NCBI GenBank assembly: GCA_022760735.1
Contig: JAKELU010000012.1
Span: 1-63,591 of the forward strand
Length of the DNA stretch: 63,591 nt
Direction: 5' to 3'
From: Firmicutes bacterium FC7
GTDB taxonomy: Bacteria > Bacillota > Clostridia > Tissierellales > Tissierellaceae
The notes beneath the pieces are model-generated. The model had not been told where the DNA came from. It worked only from the letters and a program-made list of their open reading frames with translations, and made no database searches. Position 1 is the stretch's first letter. Every line of letters starts with the position of its first letter. The translations under genes were made by a program, and so were the position numbers. Below are positions 47,314-56,648 of the stretch, one piece after another.

Positions 47314-48021
47314 TCAAATTAAACTTTTTTCTTTAAAACTAAAAAACCTATTGTCTCCAATAATAATATGATCCAAAACCTTTATTCCTATCAGATTCCC
47401 TGCATCAATTAATCTATTTGTAATATTAATATCTTCATTACTTGGAGTTATATCACCACTAGGGTGATTATGTATTAAAATAATAGAATTCGCATTTTTC
47501 TTTATAGCAATTTTGAACACATCCCTTGGATGTACTATTGATGCATTTAATGTACCAATTGACACATTCTCGATAGACAATATTTGATTTTTAGTATCCA
47601 ATATGGCTATACGAAAATGCTCCTTCGTTAAGTACCTCATTTCATCCATAATTACATCTGCAATTGTTGCTGGTGATGTTACTTTTATTTTATCATAAGG
47701 TCCTACCTTATTTAGTCTCTTCCCAATTTCTATGGCTGCAATAATCTGACATGCCTTACTTAATCCTATACCTTTTACTTGGGTTAATTCCTCCAAAGTT
47801 ACATCTGAAAGAAATGCAATTCCTCTTTCATCTAAACTTAATATCCTTCTAGCTAAATCAATCGCAGTATCTTCCTTGTTGCCAGTTCTAATTAATATTG
47901 CTAGAAGTTCTGCGTTCGATAATGACTCAACTCCTTGACTGTACATTTTTTCTCTAGGTCTTTCGCTTATAGGTAAGTCTTTAATAGTATAGCTACCTTT
48001 AATTAAACCCTTATCACTCAC
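47314..48021 (-). CDS. radC: RadC family JAB-domain protein
   Basis: A 235-residue protein with an N-terminal helix-hairpin-helix ([15 protein letters not shown]) and a C-terminal JAMM metalloprotease-like domain ([14 protein letters not shown] near residue 178). A role in DNA repair was once claimed but is not established. It lies between maf and mreB, the usual Firmicute position. The GTG start at 48021 has AGGTGG close upstream. Confidence 0.94.
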   Translation of the reverse strand: MSDKGLIKGSYTIKDLPISERPREKMYSQGVESLSNAELLAILIRTGNKEDTAIDLARRILSLDERGIAFLSDVTLEELTQVKGIGLSKACQIIAAIEIGKRLNKVGPYDKIKVTSPATIADVIMDEMRYLTKEHFRIAILDTKNQILSIENVSIGTLNASIVHPRDVFKIAIKKNANSIILIHNHPSGDITPSNEDINITNRLIDAGNLIGIKVLDHIIIGDNRFFSFKEKSLI

Positions 48022-48085
48022 TAAGCCACCTACTTTTTAAAATTTATAGCAATTGCATTACACCATGCAGTGAGACTTTGTCTCG

Positions 48086-48664
48086 TTATAATATTTTATA
48101 ATCAAAATATTTATAAAGAAGTTTATCTATTTTTGTTAATGGTAACCCAACCACATTAGAATAGCAACCAACAATATTTTCCACCAAAATAGCGCCAATT
48201 CCCTGTATTGCATATGCTCCTGCTTTATCAAAAGGTTCTCCTGTTAAAATATAATTTTCTATTTTATCTTCTGATAATTTTCTAAATTGAACTTTAGTTA
48301 CTTCATATTCAATTACTTTTGTATTAGTAACCTCTTTTATTAATGCGACTCCAGTAATAACTTTATGTTCTTTGCCACTTAACATTGATAGCATATTGAA
48401 GGCATCTTCTTTATTAGCAGGCTTACCTAATATGAGTCCATTTATAACTACAATAGTATCAGCTCCAATTACAATGTCATTTTTATAATTCTTACTCACA
48501 TCTAAAGCTTTATGTAGGGCCAATGACATCGCAATTTGCTCAGGCATTTCACCTTCACTAATTTTTTCTTCAATATCACTTTTTACTATTATTGGTTTTA
48601 TATTATATTTTTCTAATATTTCCTTTCGTCTTGGTGATCCTGAAGCTAAGATTAATCTATCCAT
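48086..48664 (-). CDS. maf: Maf family nucleoside triphosphate pyrophosphatase
   Basis: A 192-residue Maf protein that hydrolyses non-canonical or m-modified NTPs, probably dTTP/UTP or related. It starts DRLILASGSPRRKEIL; IGADTIV near residue 68 and GEPFDKAGAYAIQG near 148 are family motifs. It follows the Gx transporter gene by 3 bases. Confidence 0.96.
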   Translation of the reverse strand: MDRLILASGSPRRKEILEKYNIKPIIVKSDIEEKISEGEMPEQIAMSLALHKALDVSKNYKNDIVIGADTIVVINGLILGKPANKEDAFNMLSMLSGKEHKVITGVALIKEVTNTKVIEYEVTKVQFRKLSEDKIENYILTGEPFDKAGAYAIQGIGAILVENIVGCYSNVVGLPLTKIDKLLYKYFDYKIL

Positions 48665-48667
48665 TTT

Positions 48668-49192
48668 TTATCTCTGCCTTTCAAATACTGCTCTAAAGTT
48701 TCTTTTTAGATTGTCAACTATATATATAGAAGCTAATCCAACAAAATATCCAGTAAATAAGCCCATTAACATTAAAAATGGTAGGTATGAATATATTCTT
48801 AGATTTTTCATCATAAAACATGCAACCGAAACTTGTGCAAAATTATGAAAAACTGCACCTATAATACTAACTCCAATAAGACTAAAAACATTGCTTAAGT
48901 ATCTATGAGATAAATACATCATTATACAGCTCAAAATAGCACCTGATATACTATATATAAAACTAGAAATACTGCCAGTTATTAACATTAAAACAGTACT
49001 TTTAAGCATTGCAACTTTAATTCCATCCTTAAATCCAAAAACTATAAGTGTCACCAATACAACCATATTAGATAAACCTAATCTAGCCCCCGGCATTGCT
49101 ATAGGTAATGGAATAGCTGATTCTAGAACACTTAAAGCTAGTCCAATAGAAACTAATATGGATACAAATATCATCTTATTTAATTTTTTCAT
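48668..49192 (-). CDS. Gx transporter family protein (heptaprenyl diphosphate synthase component I-like)
   Basis: A 174-residue integral membrane protein with about five hydrophobic segments; LPIAMPGARLGLSNMVVL and AVFHNFAQVSVA are family signatures. Databases name it after heptaprenyl diphosphate synthase component I, but the architecture looks like an ECF-type S component, so it may carry a small substrate. It always travels with the NusG-II gene and maf in this neighbourhood. Confidence 0.85.
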   Translation of the reverse strand: MKKLNKMIFVSILVSIGLALSVLESAIPLPIAMPGARLGLSNMVVLVTLIVFGFKDGIKVAMLKSTVLMLITGSISSFIYSISGAILSCIMMYLSHRYLSNVFSLIGVSIIGAVFHNFAQVSVACFMMKNLRIYSYLPFLMLMGLFTGYFVGLASIYIVDNLKRNFRAVFERQR

Positions 49193-49204
49193 ATTATCCT
49201 CTTT

Positions 49205-49585
49205 CTAGCGTACTATAATATCCAGTTCTGAATCATTTTTTACACCTTTAATCTCTACTACCAACTTATTTGGTAAGCATACTATAGTTTCGCCTATATT
49301 AGAAATATAGCCTTGCTTTACGTCTATTTTATCAGGGCAATCAGCCTCGATAACTCTAACTTTTTCATCTCCAATTTCTATTAGATTAAATCCGTACTTA
49401 GTCTCGATTGGTATAGTTTGACCAACTAATTTTGGGTCAAAGATAAATCTCTTTATCTCTTCACCATTTACCTGTATACTAACGTACTTTTCTGCATTAG
49501 AAAATGCCTGTATTCTTATATATCCCATGGCTGAGAAGCTTATTAGAATTATCAAGACAATTAGCAACTTGTCTCCTTTTGTCAA
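49205..49585 (-). CDS. NusG domain II-containing protein
   Basis: A 126-residue protein with an N-terminal membrane helix (about 5-21) and an extracytoplasmic NusG-II-like beta domain (YVSIQVNGEEIKRF, IEADCPDKIDVKQG). The start is taken as TTG 49585, which has AGGGTGA five bases upstream and gives MTKGDKLLI, typical of the family. Longer starts are possible. It sits between rnfB and the Gx transporter gene, as in many Clostridia; a link to Rnf or flavin/thiol chemistry is only an inference. Confidence 0.82.
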   Translation of the reverse strand: MTKGDKLLIVLIILISFSAMGYIRIQAFSNAEKYVSIQVNGEEIKRFIFDPKLVGQTIPIETKYGFNLIEIGDEKVRVIEADCPDKIDVKQGYISNIGETIVCLPNKLVVEIKGVKNDSELDIIVR

Positions 49586-49724
49586 AAATATCACCCTTTT
49601 CATCATGTGACGTTTTATCACACTGTATAGTTTATCATTTATATAATTCATTTACAAGTTACATTATTTAAAAAACCAGCTATCCATTCATTTTAAGAAT
49701 AAGTAAATTTTGGGCTTTTAACAC

Positions 49725-49752
49725 AAAAGTGAGACCTTACGGTCTCACTTTT
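49725..49752 (-). terminator. Terminator of the rnf operon
   Basis: A 12-bp stem (AAAAGTGAGACC / GGTCTCACTTTT) with a TTAC-type loop just at the rnfB stop codon. The T tail on the minus strand is short (CTTTTGTGTT). Confidence 0.8.
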
Positions 49753-50564
49753 TAATTAGCTAAACTTTCTTCCTTAACTGGATTTACTATTGCTTTTGTA
49801 GGGCATTTTTCTACACATATCATACAGTTTGTGCATTTATCATAATTAATCTTTGCAAGATTATTTTCAAATGCAAATGCATTTGAAGGACAATTCTTAA
49901 CACATATTTGACATCCGATACATCCTATTGAACAATTGCCTCTAACAACCTTACCTGGATCTTCACTCTTACATTTAACAATAGCATGGTTATCATATGG
50001 AACTAATTCAATAATCTTCTTAGGACATACTTCAATACATTTCTTACATGCTGTACATTTTTCTCTGTCAATTACAGCTATACCATTAACCATTTCAATA
50101 GCATCAAATTGACACACATTATAGCATGTACCACACCCTGTACAACCAAAAGAGCATGCTTTTTGACCATCTGATAATCTACTTGCTATTCTACAATCTT
50201 GAATACCTTCATATATAAATTTGTCTTTCGCCTTGTCACAATCTCCTTGACATAATACAACTGCTACTTGCTTTTCAACAGCTTCTGCCTCTGTACCTAA
50301 TATACCAGCAACCAAATCAGCAACCTTTTGTCCACCAACACTACAAGCATTTACAGGAGCTTTCCCATCTGCTAATGCTTGTGCTAAACCAGCACATCCT
50401 GGAAATCCACAAGCACCACAGTTCGCACCTGGTAAAACATTTTGTAACTGCTCAACTTTAGGGTCAGTTGGTACAAAGAAAACCTTAGATGCAATAGCTA
50501 ATATTATTCCAAAAGCAGATCCTAAACCACCTAATACAACTACAGGATAAATTATATCTGTCAT
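49752..50564 (-). CDS. rnfB: Rnf complex subunit RnfB, multi-cluster ferredoxin
   Basis: A 270-residue subunit with one N-terminal membrane helix (about 5-27) and a cluster domain GANCGACGFPGCAGLA. Three or four 4Fe-4S ferredoxin-type groups follow (CTGCGTCYNVCQ, CTACKKCIEVCP, CIGCQICVKNCP, CTNCMICVEKCP). It takes electrons from reduced ferredoxin. It is last in rnfCDGEAB. Confidence 0.97.
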   Translation of the reverse strand: MTDIIYPVVVLGGLGSAFGIILAIASKVFFVPTDPKVEQLQNVLPGANCGACGFPGCAGLAQALADGKAPVNACSVGGQKVADLVAGILGTEAEAVEKQVAVVLCQGDCDKAKDKFIYEGIQDCRIASRLSDGQKACSFGCTGCGTCYNVCQFDAIEMVNGIAVIDREKCTACKKCIEVCPKKIIELVPYDNHAIVKCKSEDPGKVVRGNCSIGCIGCQICVKNCPSNAFAFENNLAKINYDKCTNCMICVEKCPTKAIVNPVKEESLAN

Positions 50565-50575
50565 ATCTTAACCTC

Positions 50576-51151
50576 CTAAACAAGTCCAGCAAAGCCTGAA
50601 AAGGCTATGGACATTAATCCAGTCGCTATCAACGTTATCGGAAAACCAACTAATGCCTCAGGTATATCAGCTAATTCCAATTTCTCTCTAACTCCAGCCA
50701 TAAGTACTAATGCTAAGAAAAAGCCTAAAGATGCTCCTACAGCACTTATTATTGTTTCAATTAAAGTATAGCCTTCTTGAATATTTAAAATTGCTACACC
50801 TAATACGACGCAGTTTGTTGTAATTAATGGTAAGTAAACTCCTAATGCATTGTACAATGTAGGACTCATTTTCTTAATTGCCATCTCAACAAATTGTACT
50901 AAAGACGCTATTACCAAAATAAATGCAATTGTTTGTAAATAACCAAGTCCTAATACATCTAGGATATATTTTTGAATTATAAATGTAACTATTGATGCTA
51001 AAGTAGTAACAAATGTTACAGCCACTCCCATACCGGTAGCTGTTTCCATTTTACTGGATACGCCTAGAAAAGGACAAATCCCTAAGAATTTAGCAAATAC
51101 ATAGTTGTTAACAAATATCGTAGAAATTAGTATTGTGAAAATACTACCCAT
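50576..51151 (-). CDS. rnfA: Rnf complex subunit RnfA
   Basis: A 191-residue membrane protein with six predicted helices. The half-membrane cysteines LGICPFLGVS (C26) and TNCVVLG (near 113) are those that, with RnfE, hold an intramembrane iron-sulfur cluster in known Rnf/Nqr structures. It follows rnfE closely. Confidence 0.97.
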   Translation of the reverse strand: MGSIFTILISTIFVNNYVFAKFLGICPFLGVSSKMETATGMGVAVTFVTTLASIVTFIIQKYILDVLGLGYLQTIAFILVIASLVQFVEMAIKKMSPTLYNALGVYLPLITTNCVVLGVAILNIQEGYTLIETIISAVGASLGFFLALVLMAGVREKLELADIPEALVGFPITLIATGLMSIAFSGFAGLV

Positions 51152-51175
51152 TATATTCTTCCTCCTCTATACATA

Positions 51176-51775
51176 TTAATTTGCAGCTACCTTCTTTTGT
51201 ATTGTTCTAAATATACCAATTAGTATTCCTAATAGTATAAATGCTCCTGGTGCAGCAACGAATACAGCTGCTGGTTGGAAGCTTGATCCAAATATAGATA
51301 TACCAAAAACTGTTCCAGCTCCTAATATTTCTCTTAACATTCCTAATATAGTTATAGCTAAGGTATATCCTAGTCCCATGCTAAAACCGTCTACCGCAGA
51401 AGCTATAATACCATTAGAATAAGCAAATGCTTCTGCTCTTGCTAGAATTAAGCAGTTTACTACTATAAGCGGAATAAAAATACCTAAAGCTGCATAGATA
51501 TCCGGCGCAAAAGCCTTTAAGAACATATCTACAATAGTTACAAATGTAGCAATAACAACTATAAATACAGGAATACGAATTTCACTTGGTATCAATTTAC
51601 GTATTAGTGAGATAACTATATTTGAACATGTTAATACTGCTATAACTGATGCACCCATTGCAACACTGTTAGTAGCACTTGATGAAACCGCTAATACAGA
51701 ACACATACCTATCAATGAAACAAAAATAGGATTTTCACTTATTATACCATTCTTTATAATTTTCGAAAATTTCAT
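51176..51775 (-). CDS. rnfE: Rnf complex subunit RnfE
   Basis: A 199-residue homologue of RnfA with inverted topology and about six helices. The conserved cysteines are in GMCSVLAVSS and VVNCLILARAEAF. It forms the membrane core with RnfA. ATG 51775 is chosen with GGAGGTG upstream rather than an in-frame codon 15 bases earlier. Confidence 0.96.
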   Translation of the reverse strand: MKFSKIIKNGIISENPIFVSLIGMCSVLAVSSSATNSVAMGASVIAVLTCSNIVISLIRKLIPSEIRIPVFIVVIATFVTIVDMFLKAFAPDIYAALGIFIPLIVVNCLILARAEAFAYSNGIIASAVDGFSMGLGYTLAITILGMLREILGAGTVFGISIFGSSFQPAAVFVAAPGAFILLGILIGIFRTIQKKVAAN

Positions 51776-51793
51776 ATCTAACACCTCCAATAA

Positions 51794-52369
51794 CTAGTTT
51801 GCAAAGAAGTTAACAAAGGCTTCTCTCGCACCATTTACCCCTGCAAGTACACCTTTAGATGAAACAGTTGCACCTGATATTAACAATACTTCGTTATCTG
51901 CTACAGGCGAAGCTACTACTACTAATTCTTGTGAAGTAGATTTGCCCACATAGGATTCTTGATATGCAGGATCGTCTGCAATTTTTGATCCTAAACCTGG
52001 AGTTTCTGAGTTTTCTATAACTCTAATCCCCGCAACAGTTCCATCTATATTAAATCCTGATACAGTGATTATATCTCCACCATATCCACCAGATACTGTC
52101 TTAAAGCCATAGCCAATTGTTTCATCTCCAGATTTAACTTCATAAACTTCTTTAACAAATGAGTTACTAGAAGTAATTTCACTAAGTAATGTTTCGTCTA
52201 TAGTTAAAAAATCATCAGCTTCTGGGAATAATTCTGCAAATGCACCAAGACTTCCAGCTTTTTGTTGCTCTGCGATTATTGGAGCTGTGATACTGTTAGA
52301 GTATGCTAGAACTCCTCCTGCAAAAATTCCAACAACAAGTAATACTACTGCATATCTAACGATTTTCAT
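51794..52369 (-). CDS. rnfG: Rnf complex subunit RnfG, FMN-binding
   Basis: A 191-residue subunit with an N-terminal membrane helix (about 5-24) and an extracytoplasmic FMN-binding domain. The covalent FMN motif is LLISGATVSSKGV near residue 166, with the acceptor Thr in SGAT. The Asp usual three residues before SGAT in the ApbE recognition motif is Leu here. The gene overlaps rnfD by 14 bases. Confidence 0.96.
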   Translation of the reverse strand: MKIVRYAVVLLVVGIFAGGVLAYSNSITAPIIAEQQKAGSLGAFAELFPEADDFLTIDETLLSEITSSNSFVKEVYEVKSGDETIGYGFKTVSGGYGGDIITVSGFNIDGTVAGIRVIENSETPGLGSKIADDPAYQESYVGKSTSQELVVVASPVADNEVLLISGATVSSKGVLAGVNGAREAFVNFFAN

Positions 52370-53324
52370 TTTTCTTTACCTCCCCAAATACTCTAGGCTT
52401 AGTCCATTTTTCAATTACAGGTGAAGCTACATTCATTATAAGTATTGAATACGATACTCCTTCTGGCATACTACCATGCACTCTTATTAATGCTGTAAGA
52501 ATACCACAACCTAAAGCAAAGATAATTCTTCCTTTTGGAGTAACTGGTGATGATGAGTAATCAGTAGCCATGAAAAATGCTCCTAATATTAAACCTCCAC
52601 CTAGAATATGATAAATTAATTTGCTTGCATCTACACCAAAAATCAACAAGAAAACTGCTGTACTCGCTATAAAAATAGCTGGAATTTTCCAATCTATAAC
52701 TTTTCTAATTATTAAATATGCAGCTCCAATTAATAATAATATTGCTGATGTTTCACCAATAACACCGCCTATATCACCAATCAACATTCTTTGAATTGAT
52801 GGTAATGATCCGGACCCTGATTTTAATACGCTCAATGGAGTTGCTGCACTAATTCCATCTGGATTTATATAATTTGACATAATTCCAGGCCATGAAGCTA
52901 CTAATGCAGCTCTTGCTGCTAATGCAGGGTTCATAAAGTTTGAACCTATACCACCAAATAATTCTTTAACAATAATAATTGCAAAACCTGCACCAAATAC
53001 TGCAACCCACCATGGAGTATTTGCTGGCAGATTAAAAGCTAATAATATACCAGTTACAACAGCACTTAAATCCTTAATTCTCACTTCTTTCTTAAGCAGT
53101 TTCTGTATCACTGCTTCGAAAAACACAGCTGATATGCAGCATACTAACAACAATTTTAACGCATTTAGTCCAAAGAAATATACACTTCCTATCATAGCCG
53201 GTACTAAAGCGATTATTACATCTAACATGATTCTACTAACTGATTGATTAGAACGAATATGTGGAGCTGCTGATACAGTAAGCATATCATCTAAAACAAC
53301 TGAATTCGTCTTAATATCTTCCAT
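52356..53324 (-). CDS. rnfD: Rnf complex subunit RnfD
   Basis: A 322-residue membrane subunit with about nine to ten helices. The flavinylation motif DGISAATPLSVL lies near residue 156 and matches the ApbE target pattern with Thr as the acceptor. RnfD is thought to help form the ion path. It lies between rnfC and rnfG. Confidence 0.97.
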   Translation of the reverse strand: MEDIKTNSVVLDDMLTVSAAPHIRSNQSVSRIMLDVIIALVPAMIGSVYFFGLNALKLLLVCCISAVFFEAVIQKLLKKEVRIKDLSAVVTGILLAFNLPANTPWWVAVFGAGFAIIIVKELFGGIGSNFMNPALAARAALVASWPGIMSNYINPDGISAATPLSVLKSGSGSLPSIQRMLIGDIGGVIGETSAILLLIGAAYLIIRKVIDWKIPAIFIASTAVFLLIFGVDASKLIYHILGGGLILGAFFMATDYSSSPVTPKGRIIFALGCGILTALIRVHGSMPEGVSYSILIMNVASPVIEKWTKPRVFGEVKKNENR

Positions 53325-53348
53325 TATATTTCCTCCTAACTTCTGTGA

Positions 53349-54689
53349 TTATTTTCTTCTTGCTTTTATTTCATATTTAGCATGACTTATTGCTTCTGCA
53401 AGAGGCCTCTTTGACGGACATATATATGAACAACTACCACATGATATACATGCCAATGCATCGTATCTTTCAGCAGCATCATAATTATCCTTAAGAGCAT
53501 AGGCAGCAATATATAATGGTTCTAGGTATACTGGACATACTTCTACACATTTACCACATTTTATACACGATTGTACTTTCTCTACCCTTGTTTCCTCTTC
53601 AGTTAATACTAAAATACCGCCTGTTGCTTTTACAATAGGAGTATCCAATGAGAACAAAGCTGTTCCTGTCATAGGTCCACCTGCTATTATCTTTCCAGGC
53701 TTACCATTAAACCCACCACATTGTTCTATAATTTCACCTATGGTTGTCCCTACTTTTACTAGTAAATTCTTAGGCTCTTTTATACCATTACCAGTTACAG
53801 TGATAACTCTTTCATATAATGGTTTATTTTCTAGTATCGCTTCAGCAAGAGCATATGCAGTATGAACATTACTTACTGAAGATTTAGCATCATTGCATCT
53901 TCCTCCCTTAGGTACCTTTTTACCTGTTACAGCATCTACTATCCTGTATGAATCACCTTGAGGGAATTTAGTCTTTAGACTTACTACTTTAATATTCTTG
54001 TCTTTAGATGCATTTCTAAGTGCTTCAATTGCATCCATCTTATTATTTTCTACTGCTATGTAACCTTCATTTATGTCAAGATACTTCATCATTACTTCTA
54101 ACCCAAACACTACCTTATCTGGGTGTTCTAACATTATACGGTGATCACAAGTTAGATATGGTTCACATTCTGCGCCGTTAAGAATGAGAGTTTCTATAGA
54201 ACTACCTATAGCACAACAATCTTCAGCTGTAATTAGTTTTGAGTGTAATGGATAACCAGCTCCACCTAATCCTACTATCCCAGACTCTCTTATTATATCG
54301 ATAATTTCTGATTTAGATAACTTATCTAGTTCAGCTTTTTTACCTATGGATTCATCCATTTCATTTAATCCATCTGATTCAATTTCTATACAATCTACTT
54401 TTACCCCAGCAGTTGTATATCTTTTAGTAATGCTCTTTACTACACCAGAAACACTAGAGTGGACAGGAGCAGACACTTTTGCCTTTGAATCTCCAATTTT
54501 TTGTCCAACCTTTACTTTGTCTCCAACTTTGACTATTGCTTCACAAGGTGCACCTACATGTTGTTGAAGAGATATATAAACTGTTTTAGGCTCTCTAGCT
54601 TTTTCTATTACTTTTCCACTAGACATGCTCTTATTATCTGGTACATGTACTCCACCTTTAAATGTGAGATTGTCAAGTCTCATACTCAT
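53349..54689 (-). CDS. rnfC: Rnf complex subunit RnfC
   Basis: A 446-residue peripheral subunit that docks NAD. A Gly-rich NADH/FMN region (GLGGAGYPLHSKL) is followed by an SLBB-like segment and two 4Fe-4S motifs (CIKCGKCVEVCP, CISCGSCSYICP). It transfers electrons to NAD while the complex pumps Na+ or H+. It is first in the operon. The ATG has GAGGTGG upstream; a -10-like TATAAT sits at 54753-54758 (minus) without a clear -35. Confidence 0.97.
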   Translation of the reverse strand: MSMRLDNLTFKGGVHVPDNKSMSSGKVIEKAREPKTVYISLQQHVGAPCEAIVKVGDKVKVGQKIGDSKAKVSAPVHSSVSGVVKSITKRYTTAGVKVDCIEIESDGLNEMDESIGKKAELDKLSKSEIIDIIRESGIVGLGGAGYPLHSKLITAEDCCAIGSSIETLILNGAECEPYLTCDHRIMLEHPDKVVFGLEVMMKYLDINEGYIAVENNKMDAIEALRNASKDKNIKVVSLKTKFPQGDSYRIVDAVTGKKVPKGGRCNDAKSSVSNVHTAYALAEAILENKPLYERVITVTGNGIKEPKNLLVKVGTTIGEIIEQCGGFNGKPGKIIAGGPMTGTALFSLDTPIVKATGGILVLTEEETRVEKVQSCIKCGKCVEVCPVYLEPLYIAAYALKDNYDAAERYDALACISCGSCSYICPSKRPLAEAISHAKYEIKARRK

Positions 54690-54826
54690 TAATTTCCACC
54701 TCTTTTTTATATTTTTAAAAAATTTGTCATATGTAAAGCCAAATTCTTTCTTATTATATCATAAATACTTGCAAAGTATATAAACTAACAAAGCATGTTT
54801 GTTTATTGACGAACTTTGACAAATAT

Positions 54827-54913
54827 TGGTGCAGGGGAAGGGACTCGAACCCTCATGCCTTTTACAGCAATAGCCCCTCAAACTATCGTGTCTACCAATT
54901 CCACCACCCCTGC
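54827..54913 (-). tRNA. tRNA-Leu (anticodon GAG)
   Basis: An 87-base class II tRNA with encoded CCA. The acceptor arms are GCAGGGG / CCCCTGC, the anticodon GAG (54877-54879 complement) lies in loop TTGAGGG, a long variable arm follows, and the T arm is GAGGG-TTCGAGT-CCCTT. It reads CUC/CUU leucine codons. Only a weak 6-bp hairpin lies between it and rnfC, so read-through into rnf is possible. Confidence 0.96.
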
Positions 54914-54925
54914 ACATACAAATAT

Positions 54926-54954
54926 ATTATAAATGCTTTTTTGTCAAATAGCAA
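54926..54954 (-). promoter_or_regulatory. Promoter of tRNA-Leu(GAG)
   Basis: On the minus strand TTGCTA (54949-54954 complement), 17 bases, TATAAT (54926-54931 complement), about 12 bases before the tRNA 5' end. Confidence 0.6.
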
Positions 54955-54956
54955 CT

Positions 54957-56648
54957 TTAATCTGTTACTAAAGCGATAAAACATCTTTCCAACCCTTTAT
55001 AAAGATTAAATACATTAGGTGAAAGTTCTCCTTTAATTTTTGAATCAACTAATATGGCCTTGTTCCTAAAATACAAACTTATATATGGCAAGTCTTCTAT
55101 TATAAGATCTTGTATTGTTTTAAACGATGATAACTTTGAACCATGGGAGTAGTTATTTAAATTTGTCAATAACTCATCCATATTTTGATTATTATAGTTA
55201 ATAAAGTTATTAATACCTATTTGGTTACTATGAAAAAAGTCATATAAATCAGGTGTCAAAGATAATTGCCAACCTGATAATACTATATCATAGTCACCAG
55301 ATAATAATTTGTCATTTACCTTTTGCCAATCATTCAATTTTTCATCTAATTCTACTGAACTAACATAACTAGTATTAAAATCTAAAATTATCTCAATTCC
55401 TACTTCTTTCAAATCTTCTCTAATCATTTCAGCTGTTCTAAACCTATTTATATTTGTAGGATTTGTTATTAACCTAAACGATAATTTTTTACCTTCATTA
55501 TCCTCTAATATACTGTCACCATCTAAGTCAGTAAATCCAGCTGATTGTAAAATCTTATTACTTTGTGTAGGATTATAACCATAATAAACAGCATCTTCTG
55601 ACAACAGCCATGAATTTGGATGAAGTGGAACATCCACTTGTGTAGCATGTCCTAAATATATCTTTTGTATTATTTCCTGCCTGTTTATAGCATAATTAAT
55701 TGCTTTCCTAATAGCAGCTCCCTTGTCGCCTGACATTAATTGGTTGTTAAAATTAAACCCAAGAAATTCATAATCATTGGAAACATATTCTAGAACAATT
55801 ATCCTAGAATTTTCCTTGTACCTATCCCAATTTACACCTGATACTGGAGTTAAATTTATTTGCCCAGCTTCAAAGGCGGTAATAAATAGTTCATTATTAT
55901 CAAGTACCTTTCCAATAATATATTTGATACTTGGTTGACCGAATCTATAACCATCATAAGCTTCAAGTTTAATGCTTTTATATTTATCATAACTCCCATA
56001 TTTAAATGGGCCGGTTCCTATAGGAATATATCCATCTAATTGTAATGCATTAACGTATCCATCCTGAGCTTTATTTGTTACAAATCTATGGCTAGGTATT
56101 ATCGGAAAAGTTAATGATTCTAAAATGTTATAGGATGAATTCTCAAAAAAAATTTCTACTTGATGTTGATCTATTATTTTGGCATTTATAATCCTTGTAT
56201 CTTTTGAAAATATGTCATCATATGAAGTCTTAGCCTTACTATTAATTAAGGTATTAATAGTAAATACTACATCTTCTGCTGTAAATTTCTCCCCATCATG
56301 CCAGAAAACATCATTACGTAATTTCACAGTGATAGTTTTGCCGTCATTTGAAATATTGTAACTTTCAGCTAATTGAGGAATAGGTTCAAGTTTTTCGTTA
56401 AATTCGAAAAGGCCTTCATATATTAACTTACTAAAATAATAATAGCTTAAATTATTAGTCATTAGAGGATTTAGTGTATTAAAAGGTGTTAATGGTAAAA
56501 CTACTTCTCCTCCCTCAACAATCATGTAGTCAATTTCAACATCCTTATTTTCCTCATTTGAAGCAGTATCTATATCTCCGCTACACCCTACTAATAATAT
56601 TAAAATCATAAAAACTATTAGAGGGTACAATATCCCTTTATATTTCAA
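54957..56648 (-). CDS. ABC transporter solute-binding lipoprotein, peptide type
   Basis: A 563-residue SBP family 5 (OppA/DppA-like) protein. A lipoprotein signal peptide ends in LVGC (C22), so the mature protein would be lipid-anchored outside the membrane. The fold is seen in NNLSYYYFSKLIYEGLFEF, LAESYNISNDGKTITVKLR and FWHDGEKFTAEDVVF. No permease or ATPase genes are adjacent, so it may serve a transporter elsewhere. The start is TTG 56648 with GGGGGG upstream; the 5' end overlaps the transglycosylase gene. Confidence 0.92.
   Translation of the reverse strand: MKYKGILYPLIVFMILILLVGCSGDIDTASNEENKDVEIDYMIVEGGEVVLPLTPFNTLNPLMTNNLSYYYFSKLIYEGLFEFNEKLEPIPQLAESYNISNDGKTITVKLRNDVFWHDGEKFTAEDVVFTINTLINSKAKTSYDDIFSKDTRIINAKIIDQHQVEIFFENSSYNILESLTFPIIPSHRFVTNKAQDGYVNALQLDGYIPIGTGPFKYGSYDKYKSIKLEAYDGYRFGQPSIKYIIGKVLDNNELFITAFEAGQINLTPVSGVNWDRYKENSRIIVLEYVSNDYEFLGFNFNNQLMSGDKGAAIRKAINYAINRQEIIQKIYLGHATQVDVPLHPNSWLLSEDAVYYGYNPTQSNKILQSAGFTDLDGDSILEDNEGKKLSFRLITNPTNINRFRTAEMIREDLKEVGIEIILDFNTSYVSSVELDEKLNDWQKVNDKLLSGDYDIVLSGWQLSLTPDLYDFFHSNQIGINNFINYNNQNMDELLTNLNNYSHGSKLSSFKTIQDLIIEDLPYISLYFRNKAILVDSKIKGELSPNVFNLYKGLERCFIALVTD

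Noticed and set aside
48068-48085. GAGAC-TTT-GTCTC hairpin between maf and radC as a terminator
   Set aside because: The stem is only 5 bp and there is no T-run on the minus strand; on the plus strand there is no gene to end.
49752-54689. The complex as Na+-NQR rather than Rnf
   Set aside because: The order CDGEAB, the ferredoxin-rich RnfB and absence of NqrF fit Rnf.
54690-54826. Clear promoter for rnfC
   Set aside because: TATAAT at 54753-54758 (minus) is good, but no -35 at the right spacing was found, so only the -10 is mentioned.
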